A program made the translations under genes and the position numbers. Positions 1-8,912 of a DNA stretch of 64,000 nt are shown here, one piece after another. The DNA lies in the NCBI RefSeq assembly GCF_947255005.1, contig NZ_CAMYFI010000007.1, positions 5,571 through 69,570 of the forward strand, given 5' to 3'. The stretch's first letter is position 1. Every line of letters starts with the position of its first letter. Under the pieces are notes generated by a model that worked only from the letters and a program-made list of their open reading frames with translations, was not told where the DNA came from and made no database searches. This DNA is from an uncultured Tessaracoccus sp. (GTDB taxonomy: Bacteria; Actinomycetota; Actinomycetes; Propionibacteriales; Propionibacteriaceae).

Positions 1-726
1 CCGCGCGGCCGCGGCAAAGGACGCCGCTAGTGCCACCATGCCCGTCCCGGAACGAACGCCCCGCTCTTGCCCACCACCGAGACCGAGTGGGGTGGGTTGG
101 ATGTTGCGACGGACGATCAGGGCACCGATCCCTACCGGGCCACCGAGCTTATGGGCGGAAATGCTCATCATGTCGACGCCCAGCTGGGCGAAGTGCAGCG
201 GCACGTGCCCGAGCGCCTGCACAGCGTCGGTGTGCACCCAAGCCCCGTGTTTGAGGGCCAACCTGCGCACGGCGTCGACGGGTTGCTCGATGCCGGTTTC
301 GTTGTTGACCATCATCACCGACACCACGCCGACGTGAGCATCGATCAAGGATTCGGCAGCCTCGACGTCCACTACCCCCGCCTCGGTGACCGGAACGGCC
401 TCGGCGCCGCGTTCGACAGCCCCGAGGACCGCGTCGTGTTCGATGGCGGAGATGACGCAGCGATCGCGCCCACTGGTGTGCCAGGCGCCGAGCACTGCCA
501 TGGAATCCGCCTCCGAACCCCCAGAAGTGAAAACCACTTCGGCAGGCTGGCAGCCGACCACGTGCGCCAACTGCTCCCGTGATTCCTCTAACACGGCACG
601 GGCACGCTGCCCGGCACGGTGCAGTGCCGACGGGTTTCCCACCACGTCGAGGTGCTCGTTCAGCGCTGCGATGGCCTCCGGACGCATCGGCGAGGTGGCG
701 GCGTGATCCATATACGCGATGCCCAC
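1..726 (-). CDS. iscS: Cysteine desulfurase (class V aminotransferase), 3' end outside window
   Basis: PLP enzyme of the IscS/NifS family, which removes sulfur from cysteine for Fe-S cluster assembly and tRNA thiolation. The 242 visible residues begin GIAYMDHAATSPMRPEA, contain the PLP-lysine motif SAHKLGGPVG and end just after GGGQERGVRSGT, the conserved block before the active-site cysteine loop. That loop lies beyond the left edge, so desulfurase chemistry cannot be confirmed. The GTG start at 726 has GGAGG six bases upstream; an in-frame ATG at 711 is less well placed. The gene is divergent from glgX, with 93 bases between them for both promoters. Family assignment is firm; the exact paralog (IscS for MnmA or a general desulfurase) is not. 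Confidence 0.88.
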   Translation of the reverse strand, partial: MGIAYMDHAATSPMRPEAIAALNEHLDVVGNPSALHRAGQRARAVLEESREQLAHVVGCQPAEVVFTSGGSEADSMAVLGAWHTSGRDRCVISAIEHDAVLGAVERGAEAVPVTEAGVVDVEAAESLIDAHVGVVSVMMVNNETGIEQPVDAVRRLALKHGAWVHTDAVQALGHVPLHFAQLGVDMMSISAHKLGGPVGIGALIVRRNIQPTPLGLGGGQERGVRSGTGMVALAASFAAAAR

Positions 727-819
727 GGTAAACCTCCAGCTGGGAGCGTCGTGTAGTTCGTTCTTCCACTAAGAGTCTGGCAGAATCGCCGAGTTGCCAA
801 CATCCAACCCGGAGGTTTC

Positions 820-2958
820 ATGTCCGACGTCCATGCCGAAGCTCCCCTCGGGCCACGGTTTATCCACGACGGCGTCGAGTTCTCACTGTGGGCGCCGGAA
901 GCCACCCAGGTTGAGCTGTTGCTCGTAACGAACCACCCGCAGCCCACACTGCTGGGTATGCAGCGAGCAGCCGATGGAATTTGGCGCCTACACGTCCCCG
1001 GTGTGACCGCAGGTCAGCTCTACGGTTTCCGCGTCGATGGTCCCTGGGAGCCCCAGCGGGGGCAGCGTTTCAACCGCAATAAGGTGCTGCTCGACCCATA
1101 CGCGCGCGCCATCAGCGGCGGCGTCGACTTCCGCGCTGATATCCGCGCCTTCCGTGACGATGCGCCCCATCTCATGGATGAGAACGATTCGTTGGGCTCG
1201 GTGCCGTTGGGCGTCGTCGTCGCAGACACGCCACCGCCAGCGCCCATCGCGCACCGCAAGCCTCTGGCGGAATCAGTGATCTACGAAATGCACCTGCGTG
1301 GTTTCACGAAACTGCATCCGTTTGTACCCGACCATCTGCGCGGGTCCTATCTCGGCCTGGCGTATCCCGACGTGGTGAACTACCTTGTCGATCTCGGGAT
1401 CACCGCCGTGGAATTGCTCCCCATCCAGCACTTTGTCTCTGAGCCGTTTGTTGCGCTCAAGGGGTTGCGCAACTACTGGGGCTACAATACGATCGGCTTT
1501 TTCGCCCCGCACGCGATGTACAAGGCACACGGCCTCGCTGGCTCGCAAGTGGATCACTTCAAACAGATGGTGTCGACGCTGCACGAGGCGGGCATCGAAG
1601 TGCTGCTCGACGTGGTGTACAACCACACCGCCGAAGGCGGGGTTGATGGCCCTAGTTTGTCGTTCCGCGGTATCGCGCAGCAGTACTACTACCGCATGGA
1701 TCGCGGCCACCACAGCGACTACGACGTGACCGGTTGCGGCAACTCCCTCGACACCTCGCATCCTATGGTGCGGCGACTCATCCAGGACTCTCTGCGCTAC
1801 TGGGTGAACGAGATGGGCGTCGACGGCTTCCGATTCGACCTCGCCACCACGCTGTTTCGCGACGAGAATCATCACGTCACGCGTGACCACCCCATGCGGG
1901 CATTACTCGACGACGACCCGCTGCTGTCCGACATCAAACTCATCGCCGAGCCCTGGGATATCGGCCCGTTCGGCTACCAGGTGGGCAATTTCGGCAACCG
2001 CTGGGGGGAATGGAACGACAAGTTCCGTGATGAGACCCGCGATTTCTGGCGCGGACACGCTGGCGGCGTGAGCGGCTTCGCCACCAGGCTGGCTGGCTCC
2101 GCCGACCTCTTCGACCGCCCCGGTCGCAGCCCGGAGAGCAGCGTCAACTTCGTCACCGCCCACGACGGGTTCACGGCCCGCGATGTCGTGAGCTACGACG
2201 TCAAACACAACCAGGCCAACGGTGAGAGCAACCGAGACGGCTCTGACAACAACCGATCCTGGAACCACGGCGTTGAAGGCGAGACCGACGACGCCGACAT
2301 CAACGCGCTGCGCCGTCGCCAGGTGCTCAACCTCATGGCCACGCAGCTGCTCGCCATCGGCACGCCCATGCTGCTCGCGGGCGACGAGTTCGGTCGCACC
2401 CAGCAGGGCAATAACAATGCCTATTGTCAGGATTCGCCGTTGTCATGGGTGGATTGGGATATCCCCGACGCGTGGCGAACCAACCAGCAGCGCATCCGCA
2501 GCCTGATTCATCTCCGCACGGCCAACCCCCTGCTGCGGCGCCGAGAGTACTGCTACCACGAGGAGATCGTCGATGCTTTCGGTGTGGGGCTCGAACGCAT
2601 CGACCTGACGTGGGTTGACCACGACGGCCGACTCATGAGCCCGGGCGCCTGGAACGATGCGTCGCGCAAGCATCTGGGTATGTACGTCTCCAACGCCACC
2701 GACGCCTTCCTCATCTGGTTCAACGCCGACGGGCACCCGATCGAAGCCAGCATGCCCGCGCTGGAGATGGGGCGCGCGTTCGAATGCCAGTGGAGCAGTG
2801 CCGACGACCACGAACTCCCGTCTGGACCGCTCCAGGCAGGCGGCGAGTACGCCGTGCCGGCGCGGTCCGTGACAGTGTTTCGAGCCGACGTGGCTCACAC
2901 CGCGGAACAGCTCGCCGGCTGGCGTGAGGAAGCAAGCGAGGGCTCCGGGCAGGACTGA
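820..2958 (+). CDS. glgX: Glycogen debranching enzyme GlgX
   Basis: GH13 enzyme that hydrolyses alpha-1,6 branches of phosphorylase-trimmed glycogen. It has 712 residues, normal for GlgX. A CBM48-like N-terminal domain (about 10-110) precedes the catalytic barrel. The family blocks are visible: RNYWGYNT near 215, DVVYNHT near 263, GFRFDLA with the nucleophile aspartate near 334, IAEPWD with the acid/base glutamate near 374, and TAHDGF near 445. The ATG at 820 follows GGAGG at a good distance. It is the first gene of a co-directional glgX-glgE-maltokinase set, so glycogen breakdown and GlgE-type synthesis are encoded together. Confidence 0.95.
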   Translation: MSDVHAEAPLGPRFIHDGVEFSLWAPEATQVELLLVTNHPQPTLLGMQRAADGIWRLHVPGVTAGQLYGFRVDGPWEPQRGQRFNRNKVLLDPYARAISGGVDFRADIRAFRDDAPHLMDENDSLGSVPLGVVVADTPPPAPIAHRKPLAESVIYEMHLRGFTKLHPFVPDHLRGSYLGLAYPDVVNYLVDLGITAVELLPIQHFVSEPFVALKGLRNYWGYNTIGFFAPHAMYKAHGLAGSQVDHFKQMVSTLHEAGIEVLLDVVYNHTAEGGVDGPSLSFRGIAQQYYYRMDRGHHSDYDVTGCGNSLDTSHPMVRRLIQDSLRYWVNEMGVDGFRFDLATTLFRDENHHVTRDHPMRALLDDDPLLSDIKLIAEPWDIGPFGYQVGNFGNRWGEWNDKFRDETRDFWRGHAGGVSGFATRLAGSADLFDRPGRSPESSVNFVTAHDGFTARDVVSYDVKHNQANGESNRDGSDNNRSWNHGVEGETDDADINALRRRQVLNLMATQLLAIGTPMLLAGDEFGRTQQGNNNAYCQDSPLSWVDWDIPDAWRTNQQRIRSLIHLRTANPLLRRREYCYHEEIVDAFGVGLERIDLTWVDHDGRLMSPGAWNDASRKHLGMYVSNATDAFLIWFNADGHPIEASMPALEMGRAFECQWSSADDHELPSGPLQAGGEYAVPARSVTVFRADVAHTAEQLAGWREEASEGSGQD

Positions 2959-2999
2959 ACCCTCGGCAGACTGCTGCGTATCCGGGTAGGCTGGGCAGC

Positions 3000-4988
3000 G
3001 TGAATGCCCACAAGCGCCTCAATCGTACGCCCGGCGGCTTCGGCCGCATTCCCGTCACCGGGGTCTCCCCAGTCATCGAGAACGGGGCCTATCCAGTCAA
3101 GGCAGTTGTCCATGAACGGCTCCGCATCACCGCCAATGTGTTCCGAGAAGGCCACGACGCCGTCGCCGCATCTATCATCCTCACCTCTCCGACGGGGCGT
3201 CAGCGCCGCGTCGACATGCAGCAAATCGAGCCGATGGGCTTGGACATCTGGGAAGCCCACGTGCGCATGGCTGAGGAAGGCGAATGGACCTACCGTGTCG
3301 AGGGCTGGTCTGACCCATGGACCACCTGGGTGCATAACGCCACCAAGAAATTGCCTGCCGACGTGGATGTCGAGCTCGTACATATGGAGGGCAATGCGCT
3401 ACTCACGCGTGCTGCCGAGCATGCGGAGCGCCTGGGCGTCGAGGGAGCGTCTCAGCTGTTGCGCGGCACCGCGGCGTCAATGGCTGAACCGGAGGCGACC
3501 GCGACGGAGGTCGTCGAACTGGTGACAGCGCGTCCTGTGCAGCGTGCGATGGCCCGGTTTGGCCCACGCGAACTGATCTCCCCTACCCAGGAGTACCCCA
3601 TCCGCGTGGAGAGACGGCGGGCGCTGTACTCGTCGTGGTACGAGTTCTTCCCGCGTTCGCAGGGCGCCTGGCAGGACGAAGGCGGCCACTGGCATTCGGG
3701 CACGCTGGATTCCTCCCATGAGCGGCTCGAGGCTGCCGCCGCAATGGGTTTCCATGTGGTGTACCTACCACCCATTCATCCCATCGGTCAGGCGTTCAAA
3801 AAGGGGAAAAACAACAGCCTCGACGCGACTGAGGAGGATCCAGGCTCGCCGTGGGCGATTGGGTCTACCGACGGTGGACATGACGCGATCCACCCTGACT
3901 TGGGTGATTTCGACGCATTTGATCGGTTCATGGCCCGAGCGAAAGAGCTCAACTTGGAAGTGGCGATGGATTTCGCGCTACAGGCTTCTCCCGATCACCC
4001 GTGGGTGACGGAGCATCCTGAATGGTTCACGACCCGGATGGATGGCACCATCGCCTACGCGGAGAATCCGCCCAAGAAATACCAAGATATTTACCCCATC
4101 AACTTCGATAACGACCCGGTGGGCATTTACCACGAAGCACTCAGGATTCTGCGATTCTGGATCGATAAGGGCGTCACTATATTCCGTGTTGACAACCCGC
4201 ACACGAAGCCCATTGATTTCTGGGACTGGCTCTTGAATGAGATTTACGAGACGAATCCCGAAGTGATTTTCCTAGCCGAGGCTTTCACCCGTCCGCAGAT
4301 GATGGCCACCCTTGGAAAGGTGGGGTATCAGCAGTCGTACACCTACTTCACTTGGCGTAACACCAAGCACGAGCTCACCGAGTACCTGACGGATCTTTCG
4401 ACGGAGATGGCCGCCTACTACCGGCCGAATTTCTTTGTGAATACTCCCGATATCAACCCTTTCTTCCTCCAGTCCGGTAACCCGGCGGCGTTCTCGATTC
4501 GCGCGATTCTTGCCGCTACGACATCGCCGTCATGGGGAGTGTATTCCGGGTTCGAGCTCTTCGAACACGAGGCAAATGCCCCTGGCAGGGAGGAGTATCT
4601 GGATTCAGAAAAGTACGAATACCGTCCCCGCGATTTCCAGATGCAGCCGAACCTGAATGTACTCATTGGACGACTGAACGAGATTCGGGAAAACCACCCC
4701 GCGTTGCAGCAACTGCGTGACATTCACTTCCACCATGTGCCTCACGACGAGATCATTGCGTTTTCCAAGATGGATGACCGCGACATCGTGCTCACCGTAT
4801 GTTCACTGAATCCCGACCACGACGTCGTCTCCGAGCTACACCTCGATTTCGATGCGCTGGGCCTCGATCCCGATCTGCCGGTTGAAGTTACCGACGAGCT
4901 CTCGGGTGAGACGTTCCTCTGGGGCGCGTCGAACTTCGTGAAACTCTACCCGTCGCAGCCCGCGCATATTTTGAGGGTTTCGCAGTGA
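3000..4988 (+). CDS. glgE: Alpha-1,4-glucan:maltose-1-phosphate maltosyltransferase GlgE
   Basis: Transfers maltosyl units from maltose-1-phosphate to the non-reducing end of an alpha-1,4-glucan, the extension step of the actinobacterial GlgE pathway. It has 662 residues, as usual. GlgE-specific signatures include FRVDNPHTKP near 394 (nucleophile aspartate) and FLAEAFTRP near 424 (acid/base glutamate). The N-terminal region (about 20-120) forms the beta-sandwich that precedes the barrel. The GTG start at 3000 is chosen because it gives the full N-terminus; the ribosome site (GGGTAGG) is only moderate. It lies 41 bases after glgX and overlaps the maltokinase gene by four bases, so coupled translation is likely. 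Confidence 0.95.
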   Translation: MNAHKRLNRTPGGFGRIPVTGVSPVIENGAYPVKAVVHERLRITANVFREGHDAVAASIILTSPTGRQRRVDMQQIEPMGLDIWEAHVRMAEEGEWTYRVEGWSDPWTTWVHNATKKLPADVDVELVHMEGNALLTRAAEHAERLGVEGASQLLRGTAASMAEPEATATEVVELVTARPVQRAMARFGPRELISPTQEYPIRVERRRALYSSWYEFFPRSQGAWQDEGGHWHSGTLDSSHERLEAAAAMGFHVVYLPPIHPIGQAFKKGKNNSLDATEEDPGSPWAIGSTDGGHDAIHPDLGDFDAFDRFMARAKELNLEVAMDFALQASPDHPWVTEHPEWFTTRMDGTIAYAENPPKKYQDIYPINFDNDPVGIYHEALRILRFWIDKGVTIFRVDNPHTKPIDFWDWLLNEIYETNPEVIFLAEAFTRPQMMATLGKVGYQQSYTYFTWRNTKHELTEYLTDLSTEMAAYYRPNFFVNTPDINPFFLQSGNPAAFSIRAILAATTSPSWGVYSGFELFEHEANAPGREEYLDSEKYEYRPRDFQMQPNLNVLIGRLNEIRENHPALQQLRDIHFHHVPHDEIIAFSKMDDRDIVLTVCSLNPDHDVVSELHLDFDALGLDPDLPVEVTDELSGETFLWGASNFVKLYPSQPAHILRVSQ

Positions 4989-6124
4989 GGCTTGCGGAGG
5001 CTCTGTGGGAGCTCACCGCTCAGGCTCGCTGGTTCGGCGGGCGAGGTCGCAACGGCAAGCTCGCCAGGGTGCGCTCGCTCGATCCGGTAGGTGACGTGCA
5101 GTCGCTGCTACTCGAGGTGGCGTACCCCGCGAGCGCAGCAGAGACATACCACGTGCCCGTGCTGCATTCGAAGTTGCCAGGCCTCGTTGAAGCCGTCGAC
5201 GAAGGATTAAGCCTGTGGCCACCTTTCGAGGGGAACGACGGCGGTTTCATGTTATTCGACGCTCTCCCCCAACCCAGCTCTGCAAGGCGTTTCAAGGGCG
5301 AGCAATCCAACACCAATGTGTTCTTCGACAACACCACCATGTTGAAGGTGCTGCGACGTGTCGAACCAGGCGGAGGCATCGAGGCTGAACTGCTCGGCGC
5401 CCTGCGAGGTTCCGGGGTGGCCCCCGAGCTGCACGGCACGTGGACGCACGACGATCTCGCACTGGGCGTCCTCGTCGAGGCGCTGCAGGATCCCGAGGAC
5501 GCCTACGACGTCGCTTGCGATGCCGCCCGATCCGGCCGCGAATTCTCGTCGGAGGCTCACAGCCTGGGTAAAGACCTGGCGACGGTGCACGCGCTGCTGC
5601 GCAGTCACCTGGCAACGGGCGTTGCGGATTCAGTGGCAAAGGCAGACGCGTTTCGCGAGCGGTTTGATGCCGCGGTGCGAGAACTGCCTGCGTTGGAGGA
5701 GTTCCGCGATGGGGTGCAGGGTGTGTACGACCGTGTCGGTGCGGCACGCATCAACACGCAGCGCGTGCACGGTGATTGCCATCTCGGCCAGGTGCTACGA
5801 AGCCTTGGAGAGTGGAAGTACGTCGATTTTGAGGGCGAACCGATGAAGTCCCTCGAGGAGCGCCGGGAACTCGATACGCCACTGCGTGACGTGGCAGGCA
5901 TGCTGCGCTCGTTCGCCTACGCGCGGGCCGCAGGCGATGCGCCGGAGGCGTGGCTCGACGCCTGCCGCGAGGCGTTCCTCGACGGCTACGGTGTGCGGAC
6001 CGACCCGGTGCTGGATGCCTACGAGCTCGACAAGGCGGTGTACGAGGCGCTGTACGAAGCTCGCTTCCGGCCACACCTCGCTGATGTGCCCCTCGCCGCA
6101 ATCCGCACCCTCACCGGCGCGTAA
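4985..6124 (+). CDS. mak: Maltokinase (Pep2/Mak family)
   Basis: Phosphorylates maltose with ATP to give maltose-1-phosphate, the GlgE donor. The aminoglycoside-phosphotransferase-like fold is shown by RVHGDCHLGQVL near 259 (catalytic loop, HGD) and YVDFEGEP near 278 (metal-binding DFE), both typical of maltokinases. The N-terminal cap subdomain is reduced: the protein has 379 residues against roughly 440-455 in mycobacterial enzymes. The GTG start sits in a four-base overlap with the glgE stop. No TreS, the usual source of maltose from trehalose, is encoded in the window. A perfect 18-bp inverted repeat follows the gene. Confidence 0.88.
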   Translation: MRLAEALWELTAQARWFGGRGRNGKLARVRSLDPVGDVQSLLLEVAYPASAAETYHVPVLHSKLPGLVEAVDEGLSLWPPFEGNDGGFMLFDALPQPSSARRFKGEQSNTNVFFDNTTMLKVLRRVEPGGGIEAELLGALRGSGVAPELHGTWTHDDLALGVLVEALQDPEDAYDVACDAARSGREFSSEAHSLGKDLATVHALLRSHLATGVADSVAKADAFRERFDAAVRELPALEEFRDGVQGVYDRVGAARINTQRVHGDCHLGQVLRSLGEWKYVDFEGEPMKSLEERRELDTPLRDVAGMLRSFAYARAAGDAPEAWLDACREAFLDGYGVRTDPVLDAYELDKAVYEALYEARFRPHLADVPLAAIRTLTGA

Positions 6125-6146
6125 CCCCTCGGTCAGTTCGAGGGTC

Positions 6147-6198
6147 AAGATAGATCAAGTTCGTGGCGTGTAGTCCAGTCACGAACTTGATCTATCTT
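6147..6198. repeat. 18-bp perfect inverted repeat between convergent genes
   Basis: Arms at 6147-6164 and 6181-6198 (AAGATAGATCAAGTTCGT and its exact reverse complement) enclose a 16-base loop. It lies between the maltokinase stop and the stop of the convergent ROK gene, so it could end transcription in both directions. However, the arms are AT-rich for this genome and no clear T-tract follows, which is unlike a standard intrinsic terminator. In design it resembles the long palindromes at 24815-24894 and 61396-61472. Confidence 0.85.
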
Positions 6199-6249
6199 TG
6201 TCAACTTCAGCGAGCCGCGAAGCCATGAGCTGGTGACGGATTCAGCGAG

Positions 6250-7494
6250 TTAGAAACCATCTAGTTGCCCCAAACGAATGTCTCCCTCGCGCCGTGCTAG
6301 CGCCCAATCGAGCACGAAACCTTTCGCAGTTTCTCGAGCCGCTTCGACTGCGCCAACCGCAACTGCCTGACTGCCAAATGTGGAACACAGCAACGTAGGC
6401 GCAGGCAGAGGCGTGAACTCGCCGATTCGCTGCTGAGCAAGGGGCAGCACCGCGCCGAGGGCTTTGGCTAGGGACCCGCAAAATACGATCATTTCGGGGT
6501 CATACGATGTCGAAAGCTGACCGCATACACGCGCTATCTGATCGGCAAGATAGTCAAGCAGTGGCCCAGTGGTTGGATCACCCGGATCTGCATGAGCGAT
6601 GAGGTATTCATCGTCTGCGGCTCCTTGCATCACTTGACGCCATGGGTGATCTTCGGCCAGCGTAGTGGGCTCGACGTTGGAGCGAATCCAACGTGCCGCG
6701 ATGTGCTGGAGGCCCCACGCTCCCAGCACCCCCTGAACCTGGCTCAAACCTGCCATTTCTCCGACTCCGCCGTGAGCTCCACGAACCAGGTTGCCACTTA
6801 GATATACGCCGGCTCCGAGACGCCATCCTGCCAAGAGCGTAACGAAGTTTTGTATCCCACCAGCCTGGCCCACCGCGGCTTCAGCTATCGCTGCCAATGC
6901 CGCGTCGTTTTCGATACGCACTGCCGGAAAATCGCCCTGAAAGTGAGCGGCCAAGTCAGCGTTCATAGCCTTCCAGAAGCCCTCCGGGTGTCGCGGTGAG
7001 CCGCCCCGTGCGTCCACTGGTGCTGGAACTCCGAGCGCGAGACAGACGACCTCGTCTGCAAGCACATGCGCTCGTTGCAACGCTAGCTCTAAGGCGCGGC
7101 GAGTAGCTGTTCGACGCGTCTTCGTGTCTAAGCAGATCACTTCTGTCTGCGCACCGATCGCCATGCTGTGCTCGGCGAGGACGGCGCCGAGCAAATCCGT
7201 CACTCTAACGTGGATGGTGTGTCCTCCAGCGTCGATGCCTACCACCACACCAGCGCTGCCATTCAGACGAAACGAGCGCGCCGGTCTTCCACGTCTCCCC
7301 TGAACGTGCGTCTCACGCCCCGTTTCTACAACCAAACCCACCGCAGCCAGTGCATCGACGGCTTGCAAGGCGGTAGAGCGTGTCAGGCCGAGTTCCGCAA
7401 TAACGTCATCGGCCTGGAAAGCTTCACGACTCCAGGCAAGCTCCAGCACGGCTGCGGTGCTGGGCCGCCTACACACTTGGCGAAGCAAATCCAT
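6250..7494 (-). CDS. ROK-family transcriptional regulator
   Basis: Probable sugar-responsive repressor of the divergent uptake operon. The N-terminal winged helix-turn-helix (about 1-65, with the recognition region ELGLTRSTALQAVDAL) is followed by a ROK domain beginning VVGIDAGGHTI and containing RIENDAALAAIAEA, the sugar-site END motif. The cysteine-rich zinc signature found in most ROK repressors (CxCGxxGC) is absent; the matching stretch reads EMAGLSQVQGVLGAWG. The start at 7494 is preferred because AGGAGG lies four bases upstream; an ATG at 7509 is in frame but has no ribosome site and falls very close to the apparent -10 element. The position next to the ABC operon argues that it is the local regulator. 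Confidence 0.85.
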   Translation of the reverse strand: MDLLRQVCRRPSTAAVLELAWSREAFQADDVIAELGLTRSTALQAVDALAAVGLVVETGRETHVQGRRGRPARSFRLNGSAGVVVGIDAGGHTIHVRVTDLLGAVLAEHSMAIGAQTEVICLDTKTRRTATRRALELALQRAHVLADEVVCLALGVPAPVDARGGSPRHPEGFWKAMNADLAAHFQGDFPAVRIENDAALAAIAEAAVGQAGGIQNFVTLLAGWRLGAGVYLSGNLVRGAHGGVGEMAGLSQVQGVLGAWGLQHIAARWIRSNVEPTTLAEDHPWRQVMQGAADDEYLIAHADPGDPTTGPLLDYLADQIARVCGQLSTSYDPEMIVFCGSLAKALGAVLPLAQQRIGEFTPLPAPTLLCSTFGSQAVAVGAVEAARETAKGFVLDWALARREGDIRLGQLDGF

Positions 7495-7605
7495 GGGACC
7501 TCCTGACATTGTGACGCGCGGTGTGTATAGTATCGAGGAGAGATTGATTTGACGATCTCATTAATTGACGTGTTCGGCTTTATCAAGGAAGATTCGAGGG
7601 AACAC
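7495..7605. promoter_or_regulatory. Divergent control region of ROK gene and sugar operon
   Basis: The spacer is AT-rich for the genome. On the minus strand TACTAT (7527-7532) is a plausible -10 for the ROK gene, about 33 bases before ATG 7494. Candidate operator features are GAGAT-N10-ATCTC (7540-7544 and 7555-7559) and two TTGACG copies 16 bases apart (7549-7554 and 7565-7570). No good -10 could be paired with either TTGACG on the plus strand. Operator identity is a guess. Confidence 0.3.
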
Positions 7606-8889
7606 ATGACCCGTCACACCACCGGGCAGACTTGGTCCCCAACGAGACGTGGTTTTCTCAGCACGCTCGGGGTAGCTAGCGCCGCTCTTGCCCTCCCAGC
7701 ACTCCAGAGTTGCTCAAGCGGATCGAGAAGAACCATCTTGTTCTATCTGTCCAAGCGAGAGGCAGTGCCCTACTTTCGCAAGCTGCAGGCCCAGTTCGCC
7801 GCATCCCAGTCGGACTATGACGTCCTCCACGACATGTCTCCAAACCTCTCAGCCAGTTTCGTCCGGCACAGCCCTCCGGATCTGGGGATGCTCAACTACA
7901 ACCTCGAGATGGCGCGCTTCATGGAGCGTGGAGCACTCAGTGATCTCTCGCATCTACCTGAGGCCGCTCGAATCCGCGACAATATCGTGCAGCTGTCCCA
8001 CGCCTATCCACAGTATGAGGATCGCACGAGCGTCATTCCCTATTCGGCCATGGCAGCCTCCGTCATTTACAACCGTCGAATATTCGACGAACACAGTCTC
8101 GAAGTTCCCCGCAGGTGGGACGACTTCGTCGGGGTGTGCGAAACATTGCAAGGCCGGGGCGTGACCCCTATCTACGGCACGTTCATGGATCCGTGGACAG
8201 TCGCGCAAGGCTGGTTTGACTACCCGGTTGGCGGCATGGTGGATGTCGCAGATTTCTACGCAAAGATGAACCACATCGGTCCAGACGTCGGACCAGACTC
8301 CGAGGTTTCCTTCCAGCGTACGCTGTTGGAGCCGGTGAAGAAGATGGTCGCTTTGACCCGTTTCACCAATTCCGATGCCGCGGGGCGTACCTACGGTGAC
8401 GGCAACACTGCCTTCGCTCAGAACAAGGCCGCGATGATCTTCCAAGGCCCTTGGGCGTTTAGTGAATTTGAAAAGAGCAACGCTGATCAAGATCTTGGCA
8501 CATTCCCCCTCCCCGTCACGAATGATCCCAACGATCTCAAGGTGCGTGTGAATATCGATCTCGCGCTATGGATTCCAGAGATGTCCGACACCCAAGACGG
8601 AGCGAAAGATCTGTTGCAATATCTCATGCGCCCTGACATCCAACACCCATATAATGAACAGTTCCTCGGTTTTGGCACCACTAATGACGCCCCGGATGCT
8701 ACCGATCAACGCATCGTAGGAATGGCCGAGTACTACGACCACGGACGATTTTACATGGGTGCCTCACAGTTTATCCCGCGCAATATTCCCTACGAGAACT
8801 ACCTACAGTCCATCGTCCTCGGAGCAGACCCCGAGGCCACCCTCAAGCAACTCGATAACGACTGGGCCAGACTCGCGTTTCGGGACTAG
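7606..8889 (+). CDS. Sugar ABC transporter solute-binding lipoprotein, Tat-type signal
   Basis: Extracellular binding protein for a carbohydrate, delivering it to the two permeases encoded next. The N-terminus has a twin-arginine motif (RRGFLSTLG), a hydrophobic stretch and a lipobox ending LQSC, so Tat export followed by lipid anchoring is likely. It has 427 residues, normal for family 1 binding proteins. The ATG at 7606 is preceded by GAGGGA; a longer in-frame start at 7549 would put 19 non-signal residues before the Tat motif and is disfavoured. GC is lower than in the flanking glycogen genes. The linked GH13 glucosidase suggests an alpha-glucoside substrate, but the ligand is not shown by sequence. 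Confidence 0.88.
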   Translation: MTRHTTGQTWSPTRRGFLSTLGVASAALALPALQSCSSGSRRTILFYLSKREAVPYFRKLQAQFAASQSDYDVLHDMSPNLSASFVRHSPPDLGMLNYNLEMARFMERGALSDLSHLPEAARIRDNIVQLSHAYPQYEDRTSVIPYSAMAASVIYNRRIFDEHSLEVPRRWDDFVGVCETLQGRGVTPIYGTFMDPWTVAQGWFDYPVGGMVDVADFYAKMNHIGPDVGPDSEVSFQRTLLEPVKKMVALTRFTNSDAAGRTYGDGNTAFAQNKAAMIFQGPWAFSEFEKSNADQDLGTFPLPVTNDPNDLKVRVNIDLALWIPEMSDTQDGAKDLLQYLMRPDIQHPYNEQFLGFGTTNDAPDATDQRIVGMAEYYDHGRFYMGASQFIPRNIPYENYLQSIVLGADPEATLKQLDNDWARLAFRD

Positions 8890-8912
8890 CCTCTCACCAA
8901 GGAGAGATCAAC

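Noticed and set aside
7549..7605. Longer N-terminus for the sugar-binding lipoprotein
   Set aside because: It would put 19 residues before the Tat signal and lacks a ribosome site, whereas ATG 7606 has one.
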